This document shows, piece by piece, positions 43,126 to 51,839 of a stretch of DNA of 64,000 nt. The stretch spans positions 124,001 through 188,000 of the forward strand of contig NZ_AANB01000005.1 in assembly GCF_000152965.1 (NCBI RefSeq). The letters run 5' to 3'. This stretch comes from Roseobacter sp. MED193 (GTDB taxonomy: Bacteria > Pseudomonadota > Alphaproteobacteria > Rhodobacterales > Rhodobacteraceae). Numbering within the stretch: the first letter of the stretch is position 1; each line of letters begins with the position of its first letter. The notes beneath the pieces are model-generated. The model had not been told where the DNA came from. It did not search any database and saw only the letters and a program-made list of their open reading frames with translations. The position numbers and the translations under genes are program-made.

Positions 43126-44013
43126 ATGCGTTTGCCGAGCCTCACACATCTGCGCTGCTTTGACAGTGCTGCACGTCACCAGAGCTTTACAGCAGCGGGT
43201 GAAGAAATTGGCCTGACCCAAAGTGCTGTCAGTAAGAAGGTTAAGGAGCTGGAAGCGGATCTTGGCTTTGCTCTGTTTCAGCGGGTGGGGCGCGGTGTGG
43301 TGTTGACGGCAGCTGGTGCCAGCCTCGCGGCAGATCTGGCCCAGGATCTTGGGGCGCTGCGCAACTCAGTGCAAAAGGCTGTGGCGGCTGGGGCCGGGCG
43401 TAGTGCACTGCGCATTGCGGTGCTGCCAACCTTTGCCAATCGCTGGCTTATCCCGCGCTTGCCGGACTTTTTTACGCGCCATCCAGAGATCGAGCTGAGC
43501 CTGTCGACGCGGCTGGAGCCCTTTGATTTTGCCCGCGACCCTTTTGATCTTGCGATCCACTATGGGCGCGACAATTGGCCCGGAGCCCGCATGGTGGAGC
43601 TGTTTGGCGAACAGATGGTGCCGATTGCGGCACCAGAGTTATTTGCCAGCCATGACCTGGCGAGTGTGAACAGGCTGACAGATGTGCCCCTGGTGCATCT
43701 GGAAAGCCGCAGTGATGCCTGGGCGGACTGGTTTCTTGCCGCCGATATGCGTGGCCAACCCCGCCAGGATGGGCGCTATTTTGATCAGTATTCCATGGTG
43801 ATCGGCGCGGCTACTGCTGGGCTTGGGGCAGCGATTGTGCCCTTTGATATGGTGGCGGCGGAGCTGGATGCAGGCACTTTGCTACAGTTGCCGGGGCCGG
43901 TTCTGAGGTCGAGTAAACGCTACTATCTGACCCGCCCGCATGGGGCCGCGCCAGAGGCTGTGCGCAAATTTGAGACCTGGATCACGCGGCAATTGCGACA
44001 GAAACCTGGCTAG
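43126..44013 (+). CDS. LysR-family regulator (GcvA-like), second of two
   Basis: A 295-residue LysR protein with the helix-turn-helix FTAAGEEIGLTQSAVSKKVKELE and a GcvA-type effector domain (FDFARDPFDLAIHYGRDNWPGARMVELF). The ATG at 43126 has GAGGAG upstream and directly follows the stop of the first regulator; the two are close enough in style to be an old tandem duplication. It might act with the first regulator on the ALDH7 operon or on the downstream aminotransferase gene. Confidence 0.87.
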   Translation: MRLPSLTHLRCFDSAARHQSFTAAGEEIGLTQSAVSKKVKELEADLGFALFQRVGRGVVLTAAGASLAADLAQDLGALRNSVQKAVAAGAGRSALRIAVLPTFANRWLIPRLPDFFTRHPEIELSLSTRLEPFDFARDPFDLAIHYGRDNWPGARMVELFGEQMVPIAAPELFASHDLASVNRLTDVPLVHLESRSDAWADWFLAADMRGQPRQDGRYFDQYSMVIGAATAGLGAAIVPFDMVAAELDAGTLLQLPGPVLRSSKRYYLTRPHGAAPEAVRKFETWITRQLRQKPG

Positions 44014-44176
44014 TTTACCTGCTCAACGGTGCATCTGTTTGCGCCCATTCATGCAGTGGTGGAATGAGTGCTGTCCGATTTGAGGAGTATTCTGCAAGCC
44101 TGCCCAGCGTAGGTTCGACGGTGAGCTTCGGGCGGTAAGTCTGGGCGCCAGTTCTTGCAGCGAGAGGACCCCATCC

Positions 44177-45385
44177 ATGTCAGAGTTTCGTAAGGCCAGC
44201 CGTATTGATGCCATTGAAGTTTCGGAGATCCTGCAGATCGGAGCTCGGGCTGCGGAGCTGAAGCGCCAAGGGCGAGAGGTGATCGTATTGGGCGCAGGGG
44301 AGCCGGATTTCGACACGCCAGACGCGATCAAACAGGCGGCTGTTGATGCCATTTGGACGGGAGAAACCAAATACACGGCCCTGGGCGGAACCCCGGCGTT
44401 GAAGCAGGCGATCCGCGCCAAGTTTGCTCGCGACCATGATCTGGACTACGGGCTGGATGAAATCATCGTCTCTACTGGTGCCAAACAGGTGCTCTACAAT
44501 GCCTTCATGGCCAGTCTGGAACCGGGGGATGAGGTCATTGTGCCTACCCCCTATTGGACGTCCTATGTGGATATTATTGCTCTGGCGGGAGGTAAGCCGG
44601 TGCTGGTGCCCTGCGGTGCTGAGGCCGGTTTTCGGATGACACCGGAGCAGTTGCAGCAGGCGCTCACACCGCGCACGCGCTGGGTTTTGTTCAACTCTCC
44701 CTCCAACCCATCTGGCGCGGCGTATTCGGCAAAGGACTATGCGCCCCTGCTGGAGCTGTTGTTGCAGCATCCTCATGTCTGGATCATGGCCGATGACATG
44801 TATGAGCACATCACCTACCCGGGGTTCGATTTTGCCACCCCGGCTGCGGTTGAGCCGCGATTGAAATCGCGCTGCCTAACCATCAATGGTGTGTCCAAAG
44901 CCTACGCTATGACTGGCTGGCGTATTGGTTATGCCGGCGGGCCAGCTGCTCTGATTGCCGCCATGGCGGTGATCCAAGGGCAGTCGACCTCTTGTGCCTC
45001 TTCGGTGTCGCAGGCGGCGGCTGAGGCGGCACTGAACGGGCCACAAGAGATCCTGCGCGAGCGGCGCGCCAGTTTTCAGGCCCGTCGTGATCTGGTGGTT
45101 GATGGGTTGAACGCTATCGACGGTATCAGTTGTCCGCGTCCCGAGGGCGCCTTTTACACCTTTGCCAGTTGTGCAGGTGTTCTAGGATGCCGAACCCCGC
45201 AGGGCTCAGTTTTGCACACAGATGCTGATTTTTGCGCCTATGTCTTGGAACATCACGATGTGGCCATGGTACCAGGGCGGGCATTTGGCCTGTCGCCCTA
45301 TTTCCGGATCTCCTATGCGACCAGCACGGCTGAGCTGCGCGAGGCCCTGGCGCGACTGACGCGGGCGGTGGCGCAGTTGAGCTGA
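44177..45385 (+). CDS. Class I/II aminotransferase (aspartate-aminotransferase-like)
   Basis: A 402-residue PLP enzyme of fold type I: VLGAGEPDFDTPDAI, TKYTALGGTPALKQAI, LFNSPSNPSGAAYS, ADDMYEHITYPG, PLP-lysine segment TINGVSKAYAMTGWRIGY, and FRISYATS near the C-terminus. Substrate cannot be read from the sequence. Its position next to a likely pipecolate/P6C operon allows 2-aminoadipate transamination as a guess. GAGAGGA about 10 bases upstream supports the ATG. Confidence 0.85.
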   Translation: MSEFRKASRIDAIEVSEILQIGARAAELKRQGREVIVLGAGEPDFDTPDAIKQAAVDAIWTGETKYTALGGTPALKQAIRAKFARDHDLDYGLDEIIVSTGAKQVLYNAFMASLEPGDEVIVPTPYWTSYVDIIALAGGKPVLVPCGAEAGFRMTPEQLQQALTPRTRWVLFNSPSNPSGAAYSAKDYAPLLELLLQHPHVWIMADDMYEHITYPGFDFATPAAVEPRLKSRCLTINGVSKAYAMTGWRIGYAGGPAALIAAMAVIQGQSTSCASSVSQAAAEAALNGPQEILRERRASFQARRDLVVDGLNAIDGISCPRPEGAFYTFASCAGVLGCRTPQGSVLHTDADFCAYVLEHHDVAMVPGRAFGLSPYFRISYATSTAELREALARLTRAVAQLS

Positions 45386-45398
45386 GGGTCACACAGAA

Positions 45399-45884
45399 CT
45401 ACAATCGTTTTTGCATCAGAATCAGGTCCAGCCATTGATCCCATTTGCGCCCAACTTGGGGCATCAGGCCGGTCTGGGTGAACCCTATGGCGCTGTGAAA
45501 CCCAACGGCCTTGGGATTGGCGCTGCTGATGCCAGCCACCAAGACATGCACCTCCCTGGCACGGGCGGCATCTTCCAACTTGGCCATTAGGGCCCGCCCC
45601 AAGCCATGGCCCTGCGCGTCGGGCAATAGCTGGATAGAGTGTTCCTGCGTGTGGCGATACCCCGGCCCTGTGCGGAAGTCACCGTAGGTGGCAAAGCCCA
45701 GAAGCCGCCCGTCCAGCTCCGCCACTAGAAACGGCCGTGGGTCCTCACGCAGGCGCAGGGCGATTTCTTCAGGTCGACGCTCCTGAGTAGTGAAGGTAAA
45801 CAGTGTTTCGCGGATCATTGAATTGGCAATGCGCGCAATGCCGGTCGCGTCCCGTGGCTGGGCCTGGCGAATTTCTACGGGCAT
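45399..45884 (-). CDS. GNAT acetyltransferase, phosphinothricin-acetyltransferase-like
   Basis: A 161-residue GNAT enzyme. The N-terminal IRQAQPRDATGIARI and the acetyl-CoA loop LLPDAQGHGLGRALMAKLEDAARAREVHVLVAGI are typical of PAT/MddA-type N-acetyltransferases that act on amino-acid analogues such as methionine sulfoximine/sulfone. Start at 45884 is supported by AAAGGAGAG on the minus strand; a longer frame to 45947 lacks this. Convergent with the aminotransferase gene. Confidence 0.82.
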   Translation of the reverse strand: MPVEIRQAQPRDATGIARIANSMIRETLFTFTTQERRPEEIALRLREDPRPFLVAELDGRLLGFATYGDFRTGPGYRHTQEHSIQLLPDAQGHGLGRALMAKLEDAARAREVHVLVAGISSANPKAVGFHSAIGFTQTGLMPQVGRKWDQWLDLILMQKRL

Positions 45885-46052
45885 GGGCTGGCTCTCCTTT
45901 GGGCGCCGTTGGTGCCAGGGACAGGAACATGCATTTTGAGTGACCACAAGTGCGGCCTGGAACTCGGCCGCTGCAGCTTTTGCGTGAAAGGCGATTGAAC
46001 TTGGCGCTGGTGCGCTTCAAAGATGGGGCAACGCAGCCAGGGAGCTTTTAAT

Positions 46053-47195
46053 ATGCAGCGCAATGATTTGAAACCCGCGACAATTGCGGCCCAGGCCGCT
46101 GGAACAATTGACGCGGCCAGTGGCGGCGTTGTGCCGCCCTTGCAGCCCTCGACGACATTTGTGCGAGACCGTGACTATCAGCTGGTCAATGAAAGCAACG
46201 TCTATCTGCGGTCCCATAATGAGGCGGTGCGCCTGGGTGAGGAAATCCTATCCCGTCTAGAAGGCGCTGAGGATACCCAGTTGTTTCCATCGGGCATGGC
46301 GGCCATCGCGGCGGTGTTCCGCACTGTGCCAAATGGCGGCGCAGTGATTGTGCAGTCCGGTATCTATTGGGGCACCACAAAATGGATCCGTGATTTTTGC
46401 ACCCGCCGCGATATCGCTCTGCACGAAGTTGATGCCAGCGACATCGGGGCCCTGCAGGCGGTGTGTGCCGTGCATCAGGCGCAGCTCTTGTTCATTGAAA
46501 CCCCGTCGAACCCCTGGTTGAAAACTGTTGATATCAAAGCTGCAAAGGCCTGTGCGCAGACCGCGGGTGCCAGTCTGGTTGTGGATAGCACGGCGGCGAC
46601 ACCGCTGCTGACCCGTCCTTTGGAAATGGGGGCGGATATTGTCATGCATTCGGCGACCAAGGTGATCAACGGTCATTCCGATGTGTTGGGGGGCGTGCTG
46701 AGCACGCGTCTGCGCACGCCGCTTTGGGAGGCGATCTGTATGGATCGCAACGAGGCAGGCGCAGTAATGGGGCCATTTGAAGCCTGGCTGCTGGTGCGCA
46801 GCATGCGCACATTACCGCTACGGGTGGAAAAGATGTGCGCAAATGCAATGGCTGTGGCAGAATTTCTTGCCAGTCACCCTGAGGTCGAAGATGTGCTATA
46901 TCCAGGCCTCCCCAGCCACGCAGGACATGGGCTGGCCAGTCAGCAGATGTCGGGAGGCTATGGGTTCTTGATGTCGTTTCTCGTCAAGGGTGGGCGTGAG
47001 GCAGCCTTGGCGGTGGCGGGGCGCCTGAACCTGTTTCACCGCGCCACCTCGCTTGGTGGGGTCGAAAGCCTGGTAGAACATCGCCACACCATTGAACCCC
47101 ATACCGGTATTCCCGAAAACCTGTTGCGGATCTCAATCGGGATTGAGGATGCCAATGATCTGATCTCAGATTTGAATCAGGCTCTGCTTGGCTAG
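46053..47195 (+). CDS. Cystathionine gamma-synthase/lyase family PLP enzyme
   Basis: A 380-residue trans-sulfuration family enzyme: SGGVVPPLQPSTTFVRD, LFPSGMAAIAAVF, VQSGIYWGTT, FIETPSNPWLKTVDI, VDSTAATPLLTRPLE and the PLP-lysine in MHSATKVINGHSDVLGG, plus SLGGVESLVEHRH. Whether it is a cystathionine synthase, lyase, methionine gamma-lyase or sulfhydrylase is not decidable here. GGGAG upstream supports ATG 46053 over an ATG at 46023. Confidence 0.85.
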   Translation: MQRNDLKPATIAAQAAGTIDAASGGVVPPLQPSTTFVRDRDYQLVNESNVYLRSHNEAVRLGEEILSRLEGAEDTQLFPSGMAAIAAVFRTVPNGGAVIVQSGIYWGTTKWIRDFCTRRDIALHEVDASDIGALQAVCAVHQAQLLFIETPSNPWLKTVDIKAAKACAQTAGASLVVDSTAATPLLTRPLEMGADIVMHSATKVINGHSDVLGGVLSTRLRTPLWEAICMDRNEAGAVMGPFEAWLLVRSMRTLPLRVEKMCANAMAVAEFLASHPEVEDVLYPGLPSHAGHGLASQQMSGGYGFLMSFLVKGGREAALAVAGRLNLFHRATSLGGVESLVEHRHTIEPHTGIPENLLRISIGIEDANDLISDLNQALLG

Positions 47196-47213
47196 CGATC
47201 GCGTTAATGGGAA

Positions 47214-47254
47214 CGACACCCCCTGTTTTGTTGAAAACAGAGCCGGGGGTGTCG
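47214..47254. terminator. Hairpin after cystathionine-lyase-family gene
   Basis: CGACACCCCC with inner TGTTTT pairs with AAAACA and CGGGGGTGTCG (47214-47229 with 47234-47254), with a small bulge. Between convergent genes; no T tract. Confidence 0.65.
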
Positions 47255-47277
47255 CTGACCTGCCGCTTGGCCAGTCG

Positions 47278-49446
47278 TTAGGGCAGCGCTGTTTCCAGGA
47301 TTTTGCTATCCATGGAGAGGATCAGATTGGCATCATTGGCACTGTTTTCTTTAAGGGCCTCGGCAAAGCCAACGGCGCTTTCGGAGGTTGGGCGCAGTCC
47401 TGCAAACAGAGGTTCGGATGAGTGCAGCACCAGAATGCGGCTTTTGCCAAGTGTGCTGTCATCAACCCGGAAGGCCAGGCCACCGTTCAGTGCTGACTCC
47501 GCCAGAGTATAGGCAACGCGCACAGAAATCTGGCCTGTTCTGCCCTCTCGTAGATCCGTGATCGAATTCTCCTGACGCGAGATATTAGGCAGCAAATGAA
47601 ATACGTTACCTGATACATCCAGTATGGAGACCGTCAGGTAGCCCGAGGTGATCGACGCTGGGATCGTGACATCGATGACCGGGTTTTCCCCGACAAAAAA
47701 GCGACCTGAAGGATTGGGTGTGTTGTCGTTACCTGTGCTAAAATTAACATCGAACTTGCCAGCAGGGGCCTTGGGCAAAGCGCCTTCGACGACGCAAAGG
47801 GAGGGGTTCAGGATCTCTAGATCCAGGGAAATTTTGCGGGTTTCAGCGAGACCGCGCAAAGCATCAAACAGACGGACACGTGCTTCGGATCCTGCAAGCC
47901 GTCCGGTCACCGTTACGGTATCCTCCGGACCAAACCCGCCACCAACTGACCCCGGAGCCACATGGAGCGGTCCGCAGTCCTCAAATCCGCCAACCAGACC
48001 ACGGACTTCTGAAATGGCCAGAACCGGCAGCCGGTAAGTGATTATGGCCACGCCGTCCAAGCCCCCGGGCAACCCGTCCTCGAACTGGGCGTTGAGTGTA
48101 GCGGCCAGATCTGGATCGCTGGTGATCCCGCTCAGCTTTGCCTGGTTGTCGCTGACTGTTAGGCGCCACTGCTGCAGATCCGATAGGGGGGTAAGTGTTG
48201 TCAGAACATCCTCAGCCCAGGTATCGGCAATGGCTCCGCTTGAAAGGGTGATATCGGCCTGATCCACCAGGGCCGTCAGTGCATCGCGGCTCTCTTCTGA
48301 CGGCATGTTTCCAATGGCCCGGCGTGGCCCGGGTTTTGTTTTTTCAACAATCAGAGTAAAGGGCTGCGCCACTGGATAGCTTGGTCCTAGGAGGGGATCC
48401 AGCAGGCCAGAGAAAAATGCGCCAGCCCCGGCAAGGGCGAGTGCAAGCACAGCCACCAAGGCCAAGAGAGGGGCCTTGCTGCGGCTGGGCTCTTCCTTGA
48501 TTGATCTGCCCTTGGTGGCTCCTGAGGTTTTGGGAGCTGCAGCCGCACTGGGGACAATGATGGTTGCCTCTTCATCCGAGGGCGCGACTGGACGCGCCTC
48601 AACGCTTGCGTTTGGATCACTCTCGATGCGGTCCAAAAAGTCCAATACCTCCGCCGCACTGCCGAGGCGGCTGTCCGGGTTGGGGTCACACATCCGTTCG
48701 ATAAGCTGCTTGAAGGGCGCAGGAAGTCCCTCCGTGTCTACTGGTTTTTGTTTGTTTTCAACAACCTCCATTGGGTTCGCGCCCAGCTGAGGCGAGGCTC
48801 CCCGGAAGTTGGCCAACAAAAGCGCCCCAAGCGAATAGATATCGGCGCGGGCATCGGTATTGCCGGACAACTGTTCAGGCGCGGCATAGGAGTACTTACC
48901 GGCGAATTCGTTGCCCACAATTGTTTCTGCACCGGGGTTGGTGTCCTTGGCGATGCCAAAATCAATAATCACGGCTTGGGCAGGATCGCCGTCGCGCAGG
49001 ATGATATTATCTGGGCTTAGATCCCGGTGAACGATGTTGCGGGCATGCGCGGCCTTCAGCCCCTCAGCGACGCGCCGACAGATCACCAACAGATCGGCAG
49101 CTTCCATTGGTCCTTGTTTGAGCTTTTTGTCCAGTCCGGGACCGTCGATGTAATCCATCAACAAATAGATATGGCCATCCGGTGTGCGGTGGTTTTCCGA
49201 ATACCGCACAACCGCATCATGGCGAATTTCGCGGATGTTTTCTTCGCGGGCCATCAGGACGGTGAAATCCTCGTTCCCGGAAAACTCCTGCTTTAGCACC
49301 TTGATGGCAACAAGGTTTCCTGAAATCTCTGAACGCGCTTTGTAGACGTTTGAAGTCCCGCCCCGACCCAAAAGCATTTCAATGCGATAGGTGTTATTCA
49401 GCAAGTCACCTGGCTGAAAAAGGTCACTGGGATGAGATGCGATCAT
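47278..49446 (-). CDS. Transmembrane Ser/Thr protein kinase with BON-like and DUF4384-like tail
   Basis: A 722-residue kinase of the PknB type. The kinase domain (about residues 20-275) has the Gly loop LLGRGGTSNVYKA, Lys49, the catalytic HRDLSPDN (Asp142), the IDFG motif (Asp162) and AAPEQLSG. A Pro/Ser-rich linker leads to one transmembrane helix (about 326-348). The outer part has two repeat-like segments in BON style (about 420-560) and a C-terminal domain resembling DUF4384 (VIDVTIPASITSGYLTVSILDVSGNVF, about 610-715). It probably signals from the envelope. Neighbours are an OmpA protein, a VanY-type peptidase and a caspase-like protein. Partners and targets unknown. Confidence 0.85.
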   Translation of the reverse strand: MIASHPSDLFQPGDLLNNTYRIEMLLGRGGTSNVYKARSEISGNLVAIKVLKQEFSGNEDFTVLMAREENIREIRHDAVVRYSENHRTPDGHIYLLMDYIDGPGLDKKLKQGPMEAADLLVICRRVAEGLKAAHARNIVHRDLSPDNIILRDGDPAQAVIIDFGIAKDTNPGAETIVGNEFAGKYSYAAPEQLSGNTDARADIYSLGALLLANFRGASPQLGANPMEVVENKQKPVDTEGLPAPFKQLIERMCDPNPDSRLGSAAEVLDFLDRIESDPNASVEARPVAPSDEEATIIVPSAAAAPKTSGATKGRSIKEEPSRSKAPLLALVAVLALALAGAGAFFSGLLDPLLGPSYPVAQPFTLIVEKTKPGPRRAIGNMPSEESRDALTALVDQADITLSSGAIADTWAEDVLTTLTPLSDLQQWRLTVSDNQAKLSGITSDPDLAATLNAQFEDGLPGGLDGVAIITYRLPVLAISEVRGLVGGFEDCGPLHVAPGSVGGGFGPEDTVTVTGRLAGSEARVRLFDALRGLAETRKISLDLEILNPSLCVVEGALPKAPAGKFDVNFSTGNDNTPNPSGRFFVGENPVIDVTIPASITSGYLTVSILDVSGNVFHLLPNISRQENSITDLREGRTGQISVRVAYTLAESALNGGLAFRVDDSTLGKSRILVLHSSEPLFAGLRPTSESAVGFAEALKENSANDANLILSMDSKILETALP

Positions 49447-49555
49447 CGCAGCCTGTCCTTGTCAAAAATCGCGGTGATTGCACGGCTCCAGCCCACAGCA
49501 AAAACAGCTGTGCAACTCCAAGAGGGGTTTGCATCATCAGGCCGCGCGGGGGCCG

Positions 49556-49579
49556 GGGCTAACGGCATCAGGTTAGCCC
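49556..49579 (-). terminator. Short hairpin at 3' end of ompA-like gene
   Basis: GGGCTAAC (49556-49563) and GTTAGCCC (49572-49579) pair perfectly over eight bases and include the stop codon of the OmpA gene. No T tract. Confidence 0.4.
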
Positions 49580-50157
49580 AGAGCCTGGAATTCTACCCGG
49601 CGGTTTTCATCTGCACGGGGATTGGCGGAATTATAGGGGGCAGCCTCTCCCATTCCGATTGCCTTGAGCATGTCTTCATCAATACCGCAGTTGCTGATCA
49701 GATGGCGGCGCACTTCCTGAGCGCGCAGCAAAGAGAGACGTTCGTTATAGCGCGCAGATCCAGAGCTGTCCGTATGACCAATGATCTGGAAAACGGTGCC
49801 CTGCAGGGCCTGCATCGATGCGCACATATTGACCAATTTGGGCTGTTGATCTGGGCGCAGGGTGGCGCTGTCAAAGTCGAAGGAAATCTGCAGGTTGATC
49901 TGTGATTGACGATCAACGGGAGAATAATCGGTATTTGCAGTCGCAACCGTTGCGGTCTCCTGCGCATCCGAGGCCTGAGGTGCCGGGGCCGCAGCGCTGC
50001 TGGGGGCGATCACCAAACCACGGGTTTTTTGCTGTTGAAGAATTTTGGTAATTTCTTCGACAGACTGTCCCTCGCTACTGGCCTGAGCATGGAGCCCGGA
50101 GGTCGGCAGGAGCAGCGCAGAACACATAAAGGCGGCAATAATACTGACGCGGACCAT
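49573..50157 (-). CDS. OmpA-family peptidoglycan-associated protein
   Basis: A 194-residue secreted protein. A signal peptide (cleavage near LHAQA) is followed by a short linker and a C-terminal OmpA domain (about residues 90-193): FDFDSATLRPDQQPKL, IIGHTDSSGSARYNERLSLLRAQEVRRHL and ADENRRVEF, with the Asp and Arg that bind diaminopimelate. No beta-barrel or lipobox is present. Start at 50157 gives a proper signal peptide; an ATG at 50190 would add 11 residues. Lies 126 bases downstream of nothing else on its strand until the kinase gene, so the two may be co-transcribed. Confidence 0.85.
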   Translation of the reverse strand: MVRVSIIAAFMCSALLLPTSGLHAQASSEGQSVEEITKILQQQKTRGLVIAPSSAAAPAPQASDAQETATVATANTDYSPVDRQSQINLQISFDFDSATLRPDQQPKLVNMCASMQALQGTVFQIIGHTDSSGSARYNERLSLLRAQEVRRHLISNCGIDEDMLKAIGMGEAAPYNSANPRADENRRVEFQALG

Positions 50158-50333
50158 AACTTGTCCCCTATACTGAAAAACATTACCCAAAAAAGACTAT
50201 ACCACATGAACGGTTCTGCCAATGGGCTGGATAGGAATAAGAACTTTGTCAGTTGATCTGACAAATCTGGACAAAGGGCTTTACTCGCCTGCCTGCTCGG
50301 CCTTGAATGGGGTGGTATTAAGTAGAGGGTGTT

Positions 50334-51173
50334 ATGCGGGTTTTACCGGCGATTATTATTTGTATCGGGCTGCTCTTGGCCCCGGCTGTTTGGATTGGTC
50401 TCAAATGGATGCTGTCCGAAGAGGATTTCCAGGGGGCCTCGGTTGATTCCACCGCCCGAATCGAAATTGAGATGCTGCGCCAGCAAATCGAAGACCTGCA
50501 ATTGCGCCTGACGGATCTGCAAACAGAGGTAACGCGCCTGCCGCTGGGAAATGGCGGCCAGATGGCGCCTGCGGCCTCTTCGGCTGAGGCCGAGCGGGAG
50601 ATCTGGGATCAAACCGAAGGTGCAGACCTGGATTATGCACAGGTTGTGTTGATTGCGGATCGTGTGAACGTCAATCGCGGCCTGCAGGTGACGGGTGGCC
50701 GCTACCTCACCGAGCGGCTGGGACGTCCACGTGAGACCTTGAACGATACCTGCCAGCCGATGACCAACCCAGAGCTAAAAGAAAAGCTGGTGACGGAGCA
50801 GGTTGGGCCAATTCGTGTCAGTATGCTGCGCCCAGCAATCGAAAGTCTGAAAGTGGTGTTTGAGAATATCCGCCAAGCGGATCCTGATCTGTACAATCGT
50901 ATCAACACGGCCGGCGCGCTCTGTGTGCGGCGGATCCGGGGCACAACCAATTCACTGTCCACCCATAGTTACGGCCTGGCAGTTGATCTGAATATCGATG
51001 GCCAGTTGGATAATTTCACCGATGGGAAGACCCAATTGGGCCTGACCATCATGGCAGATTTTTTCTTTGCAGAGGGCTGGGTTTGGGGCGCGGGTTTCCG
51101 CCGCGAAGACAGCATGCATTTTGAAATCAGCCGCCGCCAGCTAGATAGCTGGATCGCAGAAGGCCGCCTCTAG
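50334..51173 (+). CDS. VanY/M15-type D-Ala-D-Ala carboxypeptidase-like, membrane-anchored
   Basis: A 279-residue envelope protein: N-terminal membrane anchor (about residues 4-26), coiled coil (EIEMLRQQIEDLQLRLTDLQ), linker, and an M15-type zinc peptidase domain. The zinc/catalytic motifs are LSTHSYGLAVDLN (His and Asp ligands) and the final SMHFEIS (His). The family trims peptidoglycan stem peptides. It is the only plus-strand gene in the kinase/caspase cluster and is divergent from the OmpA gene. It is close to extensin-like/M15_4 proteins as well; substrate untested. Confidence 0.8.
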   Translation: MRVLPAIIICIGLLLAPAVWIGLKWMLSEEDFQGASVDSTARIEIEMLRQQIEDLQLRLTDLQTEVTRLPLGNGGQMAPAASSAEAEREIWDQTEGADLDYAQVVLIADRVNVNRGLQVTGGRYLTERLGRPRETLNDTCQPMTNPELKEKLVTEQVGPIRVSMLRPAIESLKVVFENIRQADPDLYNRINTAGALCVRRIRGTTNSLSTHSYGLAVDLNIDGQLDNFTDGKTQLGLTIMADFFFAEGWVWGAGFRREDSMHFEISRRQLDSWIAEGRL

Positions 51174-51209
51174 GAGACCTTCAATATAGAAATGTCTTAG
51201 ATAGGGGGC

Positions 51210-51800
51210 TCAGGAGCGCAGCAGAACCTTGTTTGACCCCAAGGCCGCCGCCACCTGCTGATATTGGCTGGCCCGTGCGGCGGATTGCGTCGATGAACGC
51301 AGCAGTTTGGTTTCGGCTTCCTGGAGGATTGCGATAGCCTGCCTTTGGGCGCTTGCACGGCGTTCGGGGGTCACTGCGACCAGGGGACGTGCGGAGCGCT
51401 GGCCGTCATTGCTGCTGATGCGTGCCCGGGCTGCGGTTTTGTCACTATTCGCGCGGGCCAGAAGGCGCAGTTCTTCCGCAGTCTCGCGCAGAATCTGTTT
51501 GAGTTCTGTGTGACCGTTCATATTGGCAGCATCCAATCCCAAAGTTTCAATTCGCTCTGCGAGACAATCGACAACATATCCGCCGGTGGCGGTACAAAGG
51601 TTCTTCATTTGCGATAGCCGGGTGGCCAGTTGCGGTACGGATGCCACCTGGGTGGATGGCGAGCGACCTGTTGGTGACCCGCTGGGGTCGCCGCTGTAAC
51701 CGCTTTGTGAGTCACCGGTTTCTTGCGCTGTGACAGGGTGGGTCAGAGCCAGAAAAACAACCCCGATACAGCTCAGAGCAAATCTCAATAGCTTTCTCAT
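51210..51800 (-). CDS. Secreted hypothetical protein
   Basis: A 196-residue protein with a signal peptide (cleavage near PVTAQE), a Gly/Ser/Pro-rich linker (SGYSGDPSGSPTGRSPS) and a helical C-terminal part with two Cys (NLCTATGGYVVDCLAERIE) that may form a disulfide. No family recognised. It lies 39 bases after the stop of the caspase-like gene on the same strand and probably shares its transcript. Confidence 0.65.
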   Translation of the reverse strand: MRKLLRFALSCIGVVFLALTHPVTAQETGDSQSGYSGDPSGSPTGRSPSTQVASVPQLATRLSQMKNLCTATGGYVVDCLAERIETLGLDAANMNGHTELKQILRETAEELRLLARANSDKTAARARISSNDGQRSARPLVAVTPERRASAQRQAIAILQEAETKLLRSSTQSAARASQYQQVAAALGSNKVLLRS

Positions 51801-51839
51801 AATACAACCTCCGTAACTCGCTAATCTGTGGCTTGGCCC

